A model generated the notes under the pieces. The model was not told the origin of the DNA. It saw only the letters and a program-made list of their open reading frames with translations, and searched no databases. Positions 1 to 8,063 of a DNA stretch of 15,140 bases are shown piece by piece. Positions within the stretch are counted from its first letter, which is position 1, and the number at the start of each line of letters is the position of its first letter. The stretch is from Alistipes sp. (GTDB taxonomy: Bacteria > Bacteroidota > Bacteroidia > Bacteroidales > Rikenellaceae), in the NCBI GenBank assembly GCA_017391185.1, contig JAFOZN010000224.1:1-15140 (forward strand). The letters run 5' to 3'. The translations under genes and the position numbers were made by a program.

Positions 1-769
1 CGGCATATATCTTAGCACCACGCTTCTGAGCACTCTCTAATGACTCGAAAATCAAGACACCAGCACCTTCACCCATAACAAAGCCTTGACGGTTGATATT
101 AAACGGAATAGACGCTTTCAGAGGATCCTCCTCACGACTGAGAGCTTTACTATTGGCAAATCCTCCAATAGCCAATGGATGCACCGAAGCCTCTGCGCCA
201 CCTGTGATAATCGCATCGGCATAACCATGCTTGATAGCTCTATACGCCTCACCCGCTGCATGAGTACCCGTAGCACAAGCCGTAACCACAGGCAAGCATA
301 CACCCTGAGCATTATATTTAATGGCGACATTTCCCGCCGCAATATTTCCGATCATCATAGGGACAAAGAGTGGAGATACACGGCGAATACCCTCGTTGTA
401 TAACTTCTGAGTCTCATCGACAAAAGTATTCATACCACCGATACCCGAACCGATATATGTTCCCAAACGCTCAGGCGCGATATTCTCGCCACTGACCAAA
501 CCGCTATCCTGCATAGCCTGATAGGCCGCAGCTAATGCAAATTGGCAATAGATGTCGTTACGGCGGATATCATTTCGCTCCAAACCGCACTCCTCAGGCT
601 TAAAATCCTTGACCTGACCTGCGACATGGATTGGGAGTTCCCAATCCTCGAAGCCTTTAATCTTCTCTATACCGCAATGGCCTGCTACAAGGTTATCCCA
701 AAACTCTGATATATTGTTGCCGACAGGAGAGATAACTCCCACTCCGGTAATTACAACTCTTCTTTCCAT
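1..769 (-). CDS. fabF: 3-oxoacyl-ACP synthase II (FabF), 3' part cut off by window edge
   Basis: This is beta-ketoacyl-ACP synthase II, which condenses malonyl-ACP with a growing acyl-ACP in cytoplasmic type II fatty-acid elongation. I translated the complement by hand: 256 codons read without a stop from ATG at 769 to the window edge. The protein starts MERRVVITGVGVISPVG, has ISEFWDNLVAG near residue 20, the nucleophile motif VTACATGTHAAGEAY with Cys165 (E. coli Cys163) and the later GEGAGVLIFE motif. The two catalytic histidines should lie in the missing C-terminal third. AAGGA lies about 7 nt before the ATG, a rather clear ribosome site for this phylum. It starts 13 nt after the fabH stop, so the two genes are almost certainly co-transcribed. 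A specialised ketosynthase is less likely because the visible motifs are canonical. Confidence 0.95.
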   Translation of the reverse strand, partial: MERRVVITGVGVISPVGNNISEFWDNLVAGHCGIEKIKGFEDWELPIHVAGQVKDFKPEECGLERNDIRRNDIYCQFALAAAYQAMQDSGLVSGENIAPERLGTYIGSGIGGMNTFVDETQKLYNEGIRRVSPLFVPMMIGNIAAGNVAIKYNAQGVCLPVVTACATGTHAAGEAYRAIKHGYADAIITGGAEASVHPLAIGGFANSKALSREEDPLKASIPFNINRQGFVMGEGAGVLIFESLESAQKRGAKIYA

Positions 770-782
770 ATAAAATTCCTTT

Positions 783-1736
783 TTACTTTGTCCACTCAAT
801 AATGCATGCTGCGGTAGTAAATCCTGCTCCGAAAGCACTCATCAAAATTTTATCACCACGCTGCAACTTTCCATCTCGATGCAACTCATCCAAGAGCAAT
901 GCCACACTCGCCGAAGAGGTATTACCACAACGCTCAACATTAGTAGGGAAGTACGACATATCGAGCTTCAGATAATTAGCCACAGCCTCGATGATACGCA
1001 TATTGGCCTGATGCAAGATATAATACTTCAAATCCGATGGTTGCAAACCAGCCTGTTTCAAAAGTTTGGTGATATCCTTTGCTGATGATAGCACTGCAGT
1101 CTTGAAAACCTCTCGGCCATTCATATACATCGGGCCTGCCGTCTCCTCCTTGGTAATATAAGGGGTAGGCTCTAACATACGCTTATAATAGAGGCATGAG
1201 GTCTTACTCTGAGTCGTAAGGCGCGAGCAGATCATACCTTCGCCCTGGGTAACAACAACGGCACCCGCACCATCACCAAACAACACACAAGTGCTACGAT
1301 CTGACCAATCGACCATACGTGTAGGCTCCTCGGCCGCTACGACCAAAATATTTCGAGCCTTACCACTCTTGAGTCTATCGTCTGCCATATCCAAAGCGTA
1401 GATAAAACCTGAGCAAGCCGCATTAACATCCACGCAAGCACACTTTGCGCCAACTCCACCCTGAATAATACAACTCAAGGAAGGAGTCACATATTCATTC
1501 ACTACATTGGAACAGATGATATAATCTATATCCGTAGCCTTCAACCCCGCATCTTCTATCGCCTTTATAGAAGCTTCGATTGCCAAGTCCTCAAGTTTTT
1601 CATCTGAGATAACCTTCCTCACGGACATTCCAGTTCTCTCCTTGATCCACTCATCGCTTGTATCCAAAAACTCCTCAAGCATCGCATTCGTAACCACCTT
1701 TGCAGGATGTGCCCTGCCGGTTCCGATAATCTTCAT
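783..1736 (-). CDS. fabH: 3-oxoacyl-ACP synthase III (FabH)
   Basis: FabH starts fatty-acid synthesis by condensing an acyl-CoA primer with malonyl-ACP. The protein has 317 residues, normal for the family, and the full thiolase-fold triad: Cys108 in VNAACSGF, His242 in YILHQANMRII and Asn272 in CGNTSSAS, close to E. coli Cys112/His244/Asn274. I chose ATG 1736 because MKIIGTGRAHPAKVVTN matches the family N-terminus. An in-frame upstream ATG at 1775 would add 13 residues unlike the family (MGYLIEYYLKLIT), although it also lies inside the predicted transcript. It is the first gene after a good promoter and is followed 13 nt later by fabF. No plsX, rpmF or acpP is visible beside it. Primer preference (acetyl or branched) cannot be read from the sequence. 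Confidence 0.94.
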   Translation of the reverse strand: MKIIGTGRAHPAKVVTNAMLEEFLDTSDEWIKERTGMSVRKVISDEKLEDLAIEASIKAIEDAGLKATDIDYIICSNVVNEYVTPSLSCIIQGGVGAKCACVDVNAACSGFIYALDMADDRLKSGKARNILVVAAEEPTRMVDWSDRSTCVLFGDGAGAVVVTQGEGMICSRLTTQSKTSCLYYKRMLEPTPYITKEETAGPMYMNGREVFKTAVLSSAKDITKLLKQAGLQPSDLKYYILHQANMRIIEAVANYLKLDMSYFPTNVERCGNTSSASVALLLDELHRDGKLQRGDKILMSAFGAGFTTAACIIEWTK

Positions 1737-1815
1737 AGTAATTAATTTTAGGTAATATTCAATCAAGTATCCCATAAAAGGGAACTACATTAGCATGACT
1801 AAAACTTAGCCAGCG

Positions 1816-1848
1816 CAAAAATATCCCTTACCTGATCTATGTCACAAA
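1816..1848 (-). promoter_or_regulatory. Bacteroidota-type promoter for fabH-fabF
   Basis: On the minus strand TTTG (1848-1845) is followed after 21 nt by TATTTTTG (1823-1816), a full match to the phylum consensus TTTG / TAnnTTTG. Transcription would start near 1809, leaving a leader of about 70 nt before ATG 1736. The upstream TTTG lies inside one arm of the dyad at 1841-1877. Confidence 0.7.
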
Positions 1849-1877
1849 ATATGGGGTTAATAAAATATTTTTGTGAC
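1841..1877. repeat. Inverted repeat in the fabH / lytTR divergent region (possible operator)
   Basis: GTCACAAAATAT (1841-1852) is mirrored by ATATTTTTGTGAC (1865-1877), which has one extra T. The half-site is GTCACAAAA with the arm centres about 25 nt apart. The left arm covers the upstream TTTG element of the fabH promoter, and the right arm contains TATTTTTG (1866-1873), a full TAnnTTTG match on the plus strand towards the LytTR gene. There is no T-tract and no adjacent gene end, so a terminator is unlikely. A repressor or activator site acting on both directions is an inference. Confidence 0.5.
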
Positions 1878-1927
1878 CAAACTCGCAATATCTGTGGTAA
1901 AAGTTAGGCTTTTTAAACTAAAATCAC

Positions 1928-1935
1928 GATATTTG
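1928..1935 (+). promoter_or_regulatory. Candidate -7 element for the LytTR gene
   Basis: GATATTTG followed by CA matches TAnnTTTG at seven of eight positions and would start transcription about 18 nt before ATG 1959. No convincing TTTG lies upstream. The alternative is TATTTTTG at 1866-1873 within the dyad, which would give a leader of about 80 nt. Confidence 0.4.
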
Positions 1936-1958
1936 CACAGCAACTTAATTGAATTCCT

Positions 1959-2897
1959 ATGACAAATTTACATAAAAACCGAGAAATACCAAAGTTTCTG
2001 TTGGACAAACGTTACCTCATAGGATCCGTTTTGTTCATATTGACTTTCTCTATATTATTCATGTTGGTATATAGCCCATTTTCCAATACCGCATGGTTTT
2101 CGCTCAATACACCACAAGGTTTTGGTCTCACATCGGCTTTTTACATCGTGGCTTTGGCAATCTTGTTCGTGAGCAAGATACTTATGTCTAATCTGGAGAG
2201 TAAGATCAGATTCACATTCCCGATATATATTATTTGGATCATAGCCGAGGTGGTAATTATCTCACTCTTTTATACTTTTTTCACCGTTATTGCCATTCCA
2301 TCGTTTGAGGATAGTCTTGGGCAAATTATGTTCAAAGCAGTAGGGTGTATGATACTGATTATGGCCTTGCCATATACCATTCTCACATTGTATGCGGCAT
2401 ATAAATCCAAGACCGAAGAGCTACAACTCCTGCAATATGAGCTTTCGCTCACTAACGGCCCTGCCAAGACATATCCTTCGCTTGTTAATCTCTACGACTA
2501 CAACGGCACGCTGAAACTCACCATAAACTCTGACTCGTTGTATTATATCGAGTCTCAAGATAACTACGTCAAGATATACTACGAAAATCAAGAGAAATTA
2601 CTCTCATATATGTTGCGTTGTCGCACCAAGGCCATAGAGGAGAATTTGGCAGATACAAGTATGGTGCGCTGCCATCGCTCATTTATGGTCAATGTGATGA
2701 AAATTAACCATATCAAGAAGGGTGGCAAGGCTCGTTACATCGTTCTCAACAACAACGAGATTAAGCCAATACCTGTATCGAAGAGTTACTTCAAGAATTT
2801 GATCGAGAAGATAGACAAGTTCAACGCTTCAGCAGTAGCGACCACCACTACTCAAGCAATAGACGAGAACATTATCACCCCCAACCAAGAGGGATAA
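1959..2897 (+). CDS. Membrane-anchored LytTR-family DNA-binding regulator
   Basis: A 312-residue protein with four predicted membrane helices (about residues 19-40, 56-76, 85-112 and 124-148), a short linker, and a LytTR DNA-binding domain at about 182-285. The domain is recognisable from SDSLYYIESQDNYVKIYY, the central MVRCHRSFMVNV and the closing KPIPVSKSYFKNLIEKI. The last 25 residues are a Thr-rich low-complexity tail. LytTR domains usually sit behind a response-regulator receiver domain. Here that domain is replaced by a membrane module, and no histidine kinase is adjacent, so the signal may be sensed in the membrane itself (inference). The gene is divergent from fabH and may share control through the dyad between them. 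It is monocistronic and ends at a strong hairpin. The target genes are unknown. Confidence 0.88.
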   Translation: MTNLHKNREIPKFLLDKRYLIGSVLFILTFSILFMLVYSPFSNTAWFSLNTPQGFGLTSAFYIVALAILFVSKILMSNLESKIRFTFPIYIIWIIAEVVIISLFYTFFTVIAIPSFEDSLGQIMFKAVGCMILIMALPYTILTLYAAYKSKTEELQLLQYELSLTNGPAKTYPSLVNLYDYNGTLKLTINSDSLYYIESQDNYVKIYYENQEKLLSYMLRCRTKAIEENLADTSMVRCHRSFMVNVMKINHIKKGGKARYIVLNNNEIKPIPVSKSYFKNLIEKIDKFNASAVATTTTQAIDENIITPNQEG

Positions 2898-2912
2898 GGT
2901 AATATAACGACA

Positions 2913-2961
2913 AAGTAAATGGGGCTGTACAACAGATTAGTTGCGACAGCCCCATTTACTT
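2913..2961. terminator. Strong hairpin between convergent LytTR gene and pyr operon end
   Basis: AAGTAAATGGGGCTGT (2913-2928) pairs perfectly over 16 bp with ACAGCCCCATTTACTT (2946-2961). A second short stem, CAAC/GTTG, lies inside the loop. It begins 15 nt after the LytTR stop and ends 12 nt before the stop of the convergent small gene, so it probably terminates both directions. Neither side has a pure T-tract; both sides are AT-rich. Confidence 0.8.
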
Positions 2962-2973
2962 ATATAATTATCT

Positions 2974-3180
2974 CTACTTCTTTCTACGCTTCGACCACCA
3001 TGCCATCATAAGATCTGACACAAACAGGGCCAAACATAGAATAGTAGCATGACCAATGTAGTCGAGAATAGGGCGAGGCTCTTTGATTATGACATGATAA
3101 CCGACCTCGAAGAGTATCACAAATGATGAGAATGCCACATAGAGCATTATATGTCGTATGACTTGCTTCACCTCACTCAT
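2974..3180 (-). CDS. Small two-helix membrane protein, unknown function
   Basis: A 68-residue hydrophobic protein starting MSEVKQVIRHIM. It has two predicted membrane helices (about residues 11-29 and 40-60) separated by a charged VIIKEPRPILDY loop and ends in the basic tail WWSKRRKK. I do not recognise a family. ATG 3180 is chosen because the longer frame, beginning at 3195, starts with TTG and adds only five residues. It starts 24 nt after the pyrD stop on the same strand with no terminator between, so it is probably the last gene of the pyrimidine operon. The frame is open and the hydrophobic pattern is coherent, but a gene this short could be missed or mis-started. A membrane anchor or transport helper for the pathway would be speculation. 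Confidence 0.65.
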   Translation of the reverse strand: MSEVKQVIRHIMLYVAFSSFVILFEVGYHVIIKEPRPILDYIGHATILCLALFVSDLMMAWWSKRRKK

Positions 3181-3204
3181 AACTACGTTGACCAATATTG
3201 AAGA

Positions 3205-4125
3205 TTACTCTACCACACCGATAATATCGCTCAGGCGCTCGATACCTAATCTCTCCATCTCCTGAGGCAAATCCTCAATGATACGCTTACAAGCATATGG
3301 ATCTTTAAGATTAGCAGCACCAACCTGCACCGCAGTAGCTCCAGCCATCATCATCTCTATAACATCCGATGCCGATTCAACGCCACCACAACCCATCACA
3401 GGCACAGAACAAGCCTTAGAGACCTGATAAACCATGCGCACAGCTACAGGAAATACTGCAGGGCCTGAGAAACCACCCATCTTATTGGCAATAACAGGTC
3501 TGCGGCGTTTAGTGTCGATACGCATACCCAAAAGCGTATTGATCAGACAGATACCATCAGCACCCGCTTCCTCACACGCCTTAGCGATAGCTACGATATC
3601 GGTAACATTTGGACTCAGCTTAATGAATACAGGCTTAGTCGTCACCGCCTTCACCGCACGAGTAACCTCTGCCGCCATCTTAGGATCGGTACCGAAACTC
3701 ATACCTCCATTGTGCACATTAGGACATGAGACATTCACCTCGATGATAGCGACCTGCTCCTGCTTATCAATCTTCTCGCAACACTCGGCATATTCATCAA
3801 TCGAGAAACCACTGATATTGGCCACAATCGGCTTACGGAAAATCTTACGCAACTCAGGCAACTCATGCTCAACAACGGCATCCACACCAGGATTCTGCAA
3901 ACCCACAGAATTGATCATACCCGAACGACACTCAGCGATACGTGGGGTAGGATTACCAAAGCGTGCCTCGCGTGTAGTACCCTTAACAGAGATAGAGCCG
4001 AGGATATTAATATCATAGAACTCATTATGCTCGCGGCCAAAACCAAACGTGCCACTTGCTGGAATGATAGGGTTGTCGAGCTTCACGCCACACAACTCAA
4101 CTGATAGATCAAAATTCTTTGCCAT
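3205..4125 (-). CDS. pyrD: Dihydroorotate dehydrogenase, class 1B catalytic subunit (PyrD/PyrDB)
   Basis: This cytoplasmic FMN enzyme oxidises dihydroorotate to orotate, the fourth step of UMP synthesis. The 306-residue TIM-barrel protein has the substrate motif INSVGLQNPG (about 71-80), the catalytic base Cys134 in VNVSCPN (Cys is diagnostic of class 1; class 2 uses Ser), FIKLSPN (167-173) and the FMN-phosphate loops VMGCGGVESASD and AVQVGAANL near the C-terminus. A PyrK subunit encoded 12 nt upstream makes this class 1B, the NAD-linked heterotetramer. There is no N-terminal membrane extension of the class 2 type. The start MAKNFDLSVELCGVKLDNP fits the family. Confidence 0.95.
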   Translation of the reverse strand: MAKNFDLSVELCGVKLDNPIIPASGTFGFGREHNEFYDINILGSISVKGTTREARFGNPTPRIAECRSGMINSVGLQNPGVDAVVEHELPELRKIFRKPIVANISGFSIDEYAECCEKIDKQEQVAIIEVNVSCPNVHNGGMSFGTDPKMAAEVTRAVKAVTTKPVFIKLSPNVTDIVAIAKACEEAGADGICLINTLLGMRIDTKRRRPVIANKMGGFSGPAVFPVAVRMVYQVSKACSVPVMGCGGVESASDVIEMMMAGATAVQVGAANLKDPYACKRIIEDLPQEMERLGIERLSDIIGVVE

Positions 4126-4137
4126 ACTCTGCTTTAG

Positions 4138-4878
4138 TTACCAAATTATCTCCTCTCGCTTCATCACAGGGCCATCCTTGCAGATACGCTTATTACCAGC
4201 CAAAGTCTTACAACTACAACCCATACAAGCTCCGAAACCACAACCCATACGCTCCTCAAACGAAAGCTCGCCCGACACCTCGCAGCAGTCGCACAAAGCC
4301 TTCAACATTGGCAACGGACCACACGAGTAGAAGTAATCGAACTTAATCTCAGCCTTACGGATAGCATCCGTAACAAAGCCCTTGACACCCATCGAGCCAT
4401 CAGCCGTAGAGATATATAGATCTACACCCAAAGCCTTAAACTCATCGGCATAGAAGATCTCTGACGAAGTATTGAAGCCCAATACCACCGATACCTGCTT
4501 ACCCTGAGCCAAAAGATCCTTCGCCAAGCGATAGAGTGGTGGAACACCTACGCCACCGCCAACAAGCAACGGACGCTCAGACTCAATACTTGTATCGAAA
4601 CCATTACCAAGACCTGTCAGAAGATCGAGCTTTACGCCCTGAGCCATCTTAGACATCTGCTCGGTGCCTCGACCTACGACTTTATATATAATGGTAATAG
4701 TACGCTCATCCCAATCTGAGATAGAGATCGGGCGGCGCAGATACAACCCCTCCAGTTCGATATTAACGAACTGGCCGGGGCGTGTAATCCACTCGGTATC
4801 TCCCTCCAAAACCATGCGATAGACATCTTTGGTCAAAGGAGTATTGGAGATAACGGTATATATATCCTTTTTATACAT
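4138..4878 (-). CDS. pyrK: Dihydroorotate dehydrogenase electron-transfer subunit (PyrK)
   Basis: PyrK passes electrons from FMN in PyrD to NAD+ through a [2Fe-2S] cluster and FAD. The 246-residue protein has a ferredoxin-reductase-like FAD domain with the flavin motif RRPISI (about 49-54), a nucleotide-binding loop LLVGGGVGVPPLY (104-116) and SCGPLPML (185-192). The cluster ligands near the C-terminus are Cys213, Cys218, Cys221 and Cys233, spaced C-x4-C-x2-C-x11-C, as expected for PyrK. The gene starts 2 nt after the carB stop and ends 12 nt before pyrD, a spacing that suggests coupled translation and stoichiometric production with PyrD. Confidence 0.94.
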   Translation of the reverse strand: MYKKDIYTVISNTPLTKDVYRMVLEGDTEWITRPGQFVNIELEGLYLRRPISISDWDERTITIIYKVVGRGTEQMSKMAQGVKLDLLTGLGNGFDTSIESERPLLVGGGVGVPPLYRLAKDLLAQGKQVSVVLGFNTSSEIFYADEFKALGVDLYISTADGSMGVKGFVTDAIRKAEIKFDYFYSCGPLPMLKALCDCCEVSGELSFEERMGCGFGACMGCSCKTLAGNKRICKDGPVMKREEIIW

Positions 4879-4880
4879 AA

Positions 4881-7800
4881 TTACTCTGCATCAATAGTCG
4901 ATACACCCAAAGTAATCTCCTCCAAGACGTTGAGCAATACGCTCACAGTCTCCAACGCGGTAAAGAGTGTCACATTGTTCTCTGCCGCAGCACGGCGGAT
5001 ATCGTATCCGTCACGGCGGTTACTATGCTGATTTACATCGATAGTATTGATAACGTATGTAACGTGGCCCTTACGCAACTCATCATAGATCTCTGTGCTA
5101 CCCTCGCTGAGCTTACGCAAGTAGCGTGTACGCACGCCATGGCTACGAAGGAACTCACAAGTGCCCTTAGTGGCCTCGATATTGAAACCAAGATCGTAGA
5201 AACGCTTGATGAGTGGCAATGCACGCTCCTTATCTGCATCCGACAAAGTAACGAAGATAGTACCGTAGTTTGCTACCGCAACACCCGAAGAGCGCAATGA
5301 CTTATACAACGCACGATTCAAGCTCTTGTCATAACCGATAGCCTCACCCGTAGACTTCATCTCTGGCGAGAGGTATGAATCCAAACCGCGAATCTTAGCA
5401 AATGAGAAGGCTGGAGACTTAACAAACCAGCGAGTGCTCTCCTTACCATACATCTCTGTAATGCCCTGCTCACGGAGTGAGTGGCCGAGGATAACCATAG
5501 TAGCGATCTTGGCCATAGGGATACCTGTTGACTTCGAGAGGAATGGTACGGTACGCGAAGAACGTGGGTTAACCTCGATAACGAATACCTTATCGTTCTC
5601 ATCCACAATAAACTGGATATTGAACAGACCGATGATACCGATTGCCATACCCAACTGCTTGGTGTATTCGATGATGGTATCCTTCACCTGCTGGCTTACG
5701 CTGAAAGTAGGGTAGACACTAATACTATCACCAGAGTGCACACCTGTACGCTCCACGTGCTCCATGATGCCTGGGATAAATACATCCTTACCATCACAAA
5801 TAGCATCAACCTCCAACTCCTTACCGATAATATACTTATCAACCAAGACTGGTGACTTCTCGTTGATCTCCACAGCCGAGCGCAAGTAGTGACGCAAAGT
5901 CTCCTCATTACCTACGATCTGCATAGCACGACCACCCAACACGAAACTTGGGCGCACCAAAACAGGGTAACCAATACGCTCTGCCGCAGCAACACCTGTC
6001 TCGATATCTGTCACAGCCTGAGCATCTGGCTGAGGAATACCTACCTCGTTCATAATACGCTCGAAGCACTTACGATCCTCTGCGTTATTGATAGCATCGA
6101 TACCTGTACCGATAATCTTCACGCCCAAATCAGCCAATGGCTCTGCAAGGTTGATAGCTGTCTGACCACCCAAAGAGACTACAATACCCTCTGGATTCTC
6201 CAACTCTACGACATTCATCACATCCTCCACGGTCAATGGCTCGAAGTAGAGCTTGTCGCTGATGGTATAGTCAGTAGATACGGTCTCAGGGTTATTGTTG
6301 ATGATGATAGCCTCGTAGCCAGCCTCCTTAATAGTCCAAATAGCGTGTACTGTCGAATAATCAAACTCCACACCCTGACCGATACGGATAGGGCCCGAAC
6401 CGAGTACCAAAATCTTCTTACGATCGCTACGCTTAGACTCATTCTCCACCTCATATGTAGAGTAGAAGTATGGAACGTATGTATCAATCTCACCTGCACA
6501 AGAGTCAATAATCTTATATACAGGGAAGATACCCTCTGCCTTACGCAGATAATACATCTCTGCCTCGCTCTTACCCCAAAGCTGACCTATATACTTATCG
6601 CTGAAGCCCATACGCTTAGCCTCCTTCAAGGTAGCGATATCGCCTACGTTAGTCTTAACCAACTTCTCCATCTCAACGATATTCTTGAACTTCTCCAAGA
6701 ACAACATATCAATCTTGGTATGATTATAGATAATAAGTAGATCAACACCCAAGCGAATCAACTGTGCGATAGCATAGATTCTATCATCGGTACCCTTACG
6801 GATATACTCCAACATCTGAGCTACAGTCCAATCATCGAACTTCTTGTGATAGATGTGGCATACACCCGTCTCCAACGAACGGATAGCCTTCAAAAGGCCC
6901 TCCTCAAGTGTACGGCCAATACTCATCACCTCACCCGTAGCCTTCATCTGAGTACCCAACTCATTTGAAGCATCGCTAAACTTATCGAATGGGAAGCGAG
7001 CGACCTTCAATACTACATAATCCAACGCTGGCTCAAAGCATGCAGGACGATCTGCGATCATGATCTCATCCAAAGTAAGACCAATGGCGATCTTGGCTGT
7101 TACGCGTGCGATAGGGAAACCGCTGGCCTTAGAAGCCAAAGCCGAAGAACGAGAAACTCGTGGGTTAACCTCGATGATATAATACTTGAATGAAAGTGGA
7201 TCCAACGCAAACTGCACGTTACAACCACCCTCAATCTTCAATGCACGGATAATCTTGAGGGCGCTATTACGCAAGAGTTGATACTCCTTATCGGTAAGAG
7301 TCTGAGCTGGAGCAACAACCATACTATCACCTGTATGGATACCTACAGGGTCGATATTCTCCATACTACAGATAGCGATAGCGGTATCATTCTTATCGCG
7401 CATCACCTCAAACTCAATCTCCTTATAGCCCTTGATACTCTTCTCGACCAAAACCTGATGCACAGGCGAAAGGATCAAAGCGTTACGCATAATCTCGCGC
7501 AACTCCTCCTCATTGTCGGCAAAACCGCCACCTGTACCACCCAAAGTAAAGGCTGGACGCAACACTACTGGATAACCGATCTGCTCAGCAGCCTTGACAC
7601 CATCCTCCATAGAGTTCACCACGAGCGAAGGCAATACTGGCTCACCGATACGTACACACAAATCCTTGAAGAGCTCACGATCCTCAGCCTCCTCGATACT
7701 TGTAAACGAAGTACCCAAGATCTCGACATGGCACTCATCCAAAACGCCCTTCTTAGCAAGCTGTACAGCCAAGTTAAGACCAGTCTGACCACCCAAACCT

Positions 7801-8063
7801 GGAACGATAGCATCAGGACGCTCATAGCGCACGATCTTAGCTACATACTCCAATGTAAGTGGCTCCATATACACCTTGTCGGCGATATTGGTATCGGTCA
7901 TAATAGTTGCAGGGTTAGAGTTTACGAGGATAACCTCATAACCCTCCTCCTTCAATGCCAAACAAGCCTGAGTTCCTGCATAGTCAAACTCCGCTGCCTG
8001 ACCAATGACAATCGGACCTGAGCCGATCACCATCACTTTCTTAATATCTGTTCTTTTAGGCAT
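4881..8063 (-). CDS. carB: Carbamoyl-phosphate synthase large subunit (CarB)
   Basis: CarB makes carbamoyl phosphate from bicarbonate, ammonia and two ATP. The 1060-residue protein has the full architecture: first ATP-grasp half (about 1-400), oligomerisation domain (400-550), second ATP-grasp half (550-925) and an MGS-like allosteric domain (about 930-1060). Active-site residues known from E. coli are present in the first half: Arg129, Arg169 in VLRPAFTLGG, Glu215, and Glu298/Asn300 in IIEVNPRVSRSSALASK. The second half repeats them (VLVRPSFVLGG, VFVIEVNPRSSRT). The C-terminal domain, the usual site of UMP or ornithine control, is intact. The ATG overlaps the carA stop by 8 nt (ATGCCTAA), implying translational coupling. 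Because CarA appears to lack its glutaminase nucleophile, the ammonia used here may come from solution. Confidence 0.97.
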   Translation of the reverse strand: MPKRTDIKKVMVIGSGPIVIGQAAEFDYAGTQACLALKEEGYEVILVNSNPATIMTDTNIADKVYMEPLTLEYVAKIVRYERPDAIVPGLGGQTGLNLAVQLAKKGVLDECHVEILGTSFTSIEEAEDRELFKDLCVRIGEPVLPSLVVNSMEDGVKAAEQIGYPVVLRPAFTLGGTGGGFADNEEELREIMRNALILSPVHQVLVEKSIKGYKEIEFEVMRDKNDTAIAICSMENIDPVGIHTGDSMVVAPAQTLTDKEYQLLRNSALKIIRALKIEGGCNVQFALDPLSFKYYIIEVNPRVSRSSALASKASGFPIARVTAKIAIGLTLDEIMIADRPACFEPALDYVVLKVARFPFDKFSDASNELGTQMKATGEVMSIGRTLEEGLLKAIRSLETGVCHIYHKKFDDWTVAQMLEYIRKGTDDRIYAIAQLIRLGVDLLIIYNHTKIDMLFLEKFKNIVEMEKLVKTNVGDIATLKEAKRMGFSDKYIGQLWGKSEAEMYYLRKAEGIFPVYKIIDSCAGEIDTYVPYFYSTYEVENESKRSDRKKILVLGSGPIRIGQGVEFDYSTVHAIWTIKEAGYEAIIINNNPETVSTDYTISDKLYFEPLTVEDVMNVVELENPEGIVVSLGGQTAINLAEPLADLGVKIIGTGIDAINNAEDRKCFERIMNEVGIPQPDAQAVTDIETGVAAAERIGYPVLVRPSFVLGGRAMQIVGNEETLRHYLRSAVEINEKSPVLVDKYIIGKELEVDAICDGKDVFIPGIMEHVERTGVHSGDSISVYPTFSVSQQVKDTIIEYTKQLGMAIGIIGLFNIQFIVDENDKVFVIEVNPRSSRTVPFLSKSTGIPMAKIATMVILGHSLREQGITEMYGKESTRWFVKSPAFSFAKIRGLDSYLSPEMKSTGEAIGYDKSLNRALYKSLRSSGVAVANYGTIFVTLSDADKERALPLIKRFYDLGFNIEATKGTCEFLRSHGVRTRYLRKLSEGSTEIYDELRKGHVTYVINTIDVNQHSNRRDGYDIRRAAAENNVTLFTALETVSVLLNVLEEITLGVSTIDAE

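Noticed and set aside
1..769. Short frames on both strands at 86-403 and 118-342 as separate genes
   Set aside because: Hand translation shows an uninterrupted FabF frame over the whole stretch; the others are out-of-frame readings of it.
3434..4018. Open frame of 194 codons on the plus strand opposite pyrD
   Set aside because: It is a shadow of pyrD; the opposite strand carries every class 1B dihydroorotate dehydrogenase motif.
5889..6740. Open frame of 283 codons on the plus strand opposite carB
   Set aside because: It lies wholly inside the well-supported carB gene, has no recognisable motifs and reads as a low-complexity Leu/Thr/His-rich shadow of the real frame.
7278..8021. Open frame of 247 codons on the plus strand opposite the start of carB
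   Set aside because: It is antisense to the conserved first ATP-grasp domain of CarB, with no family resemblance, promoter or ribosome site of its own.
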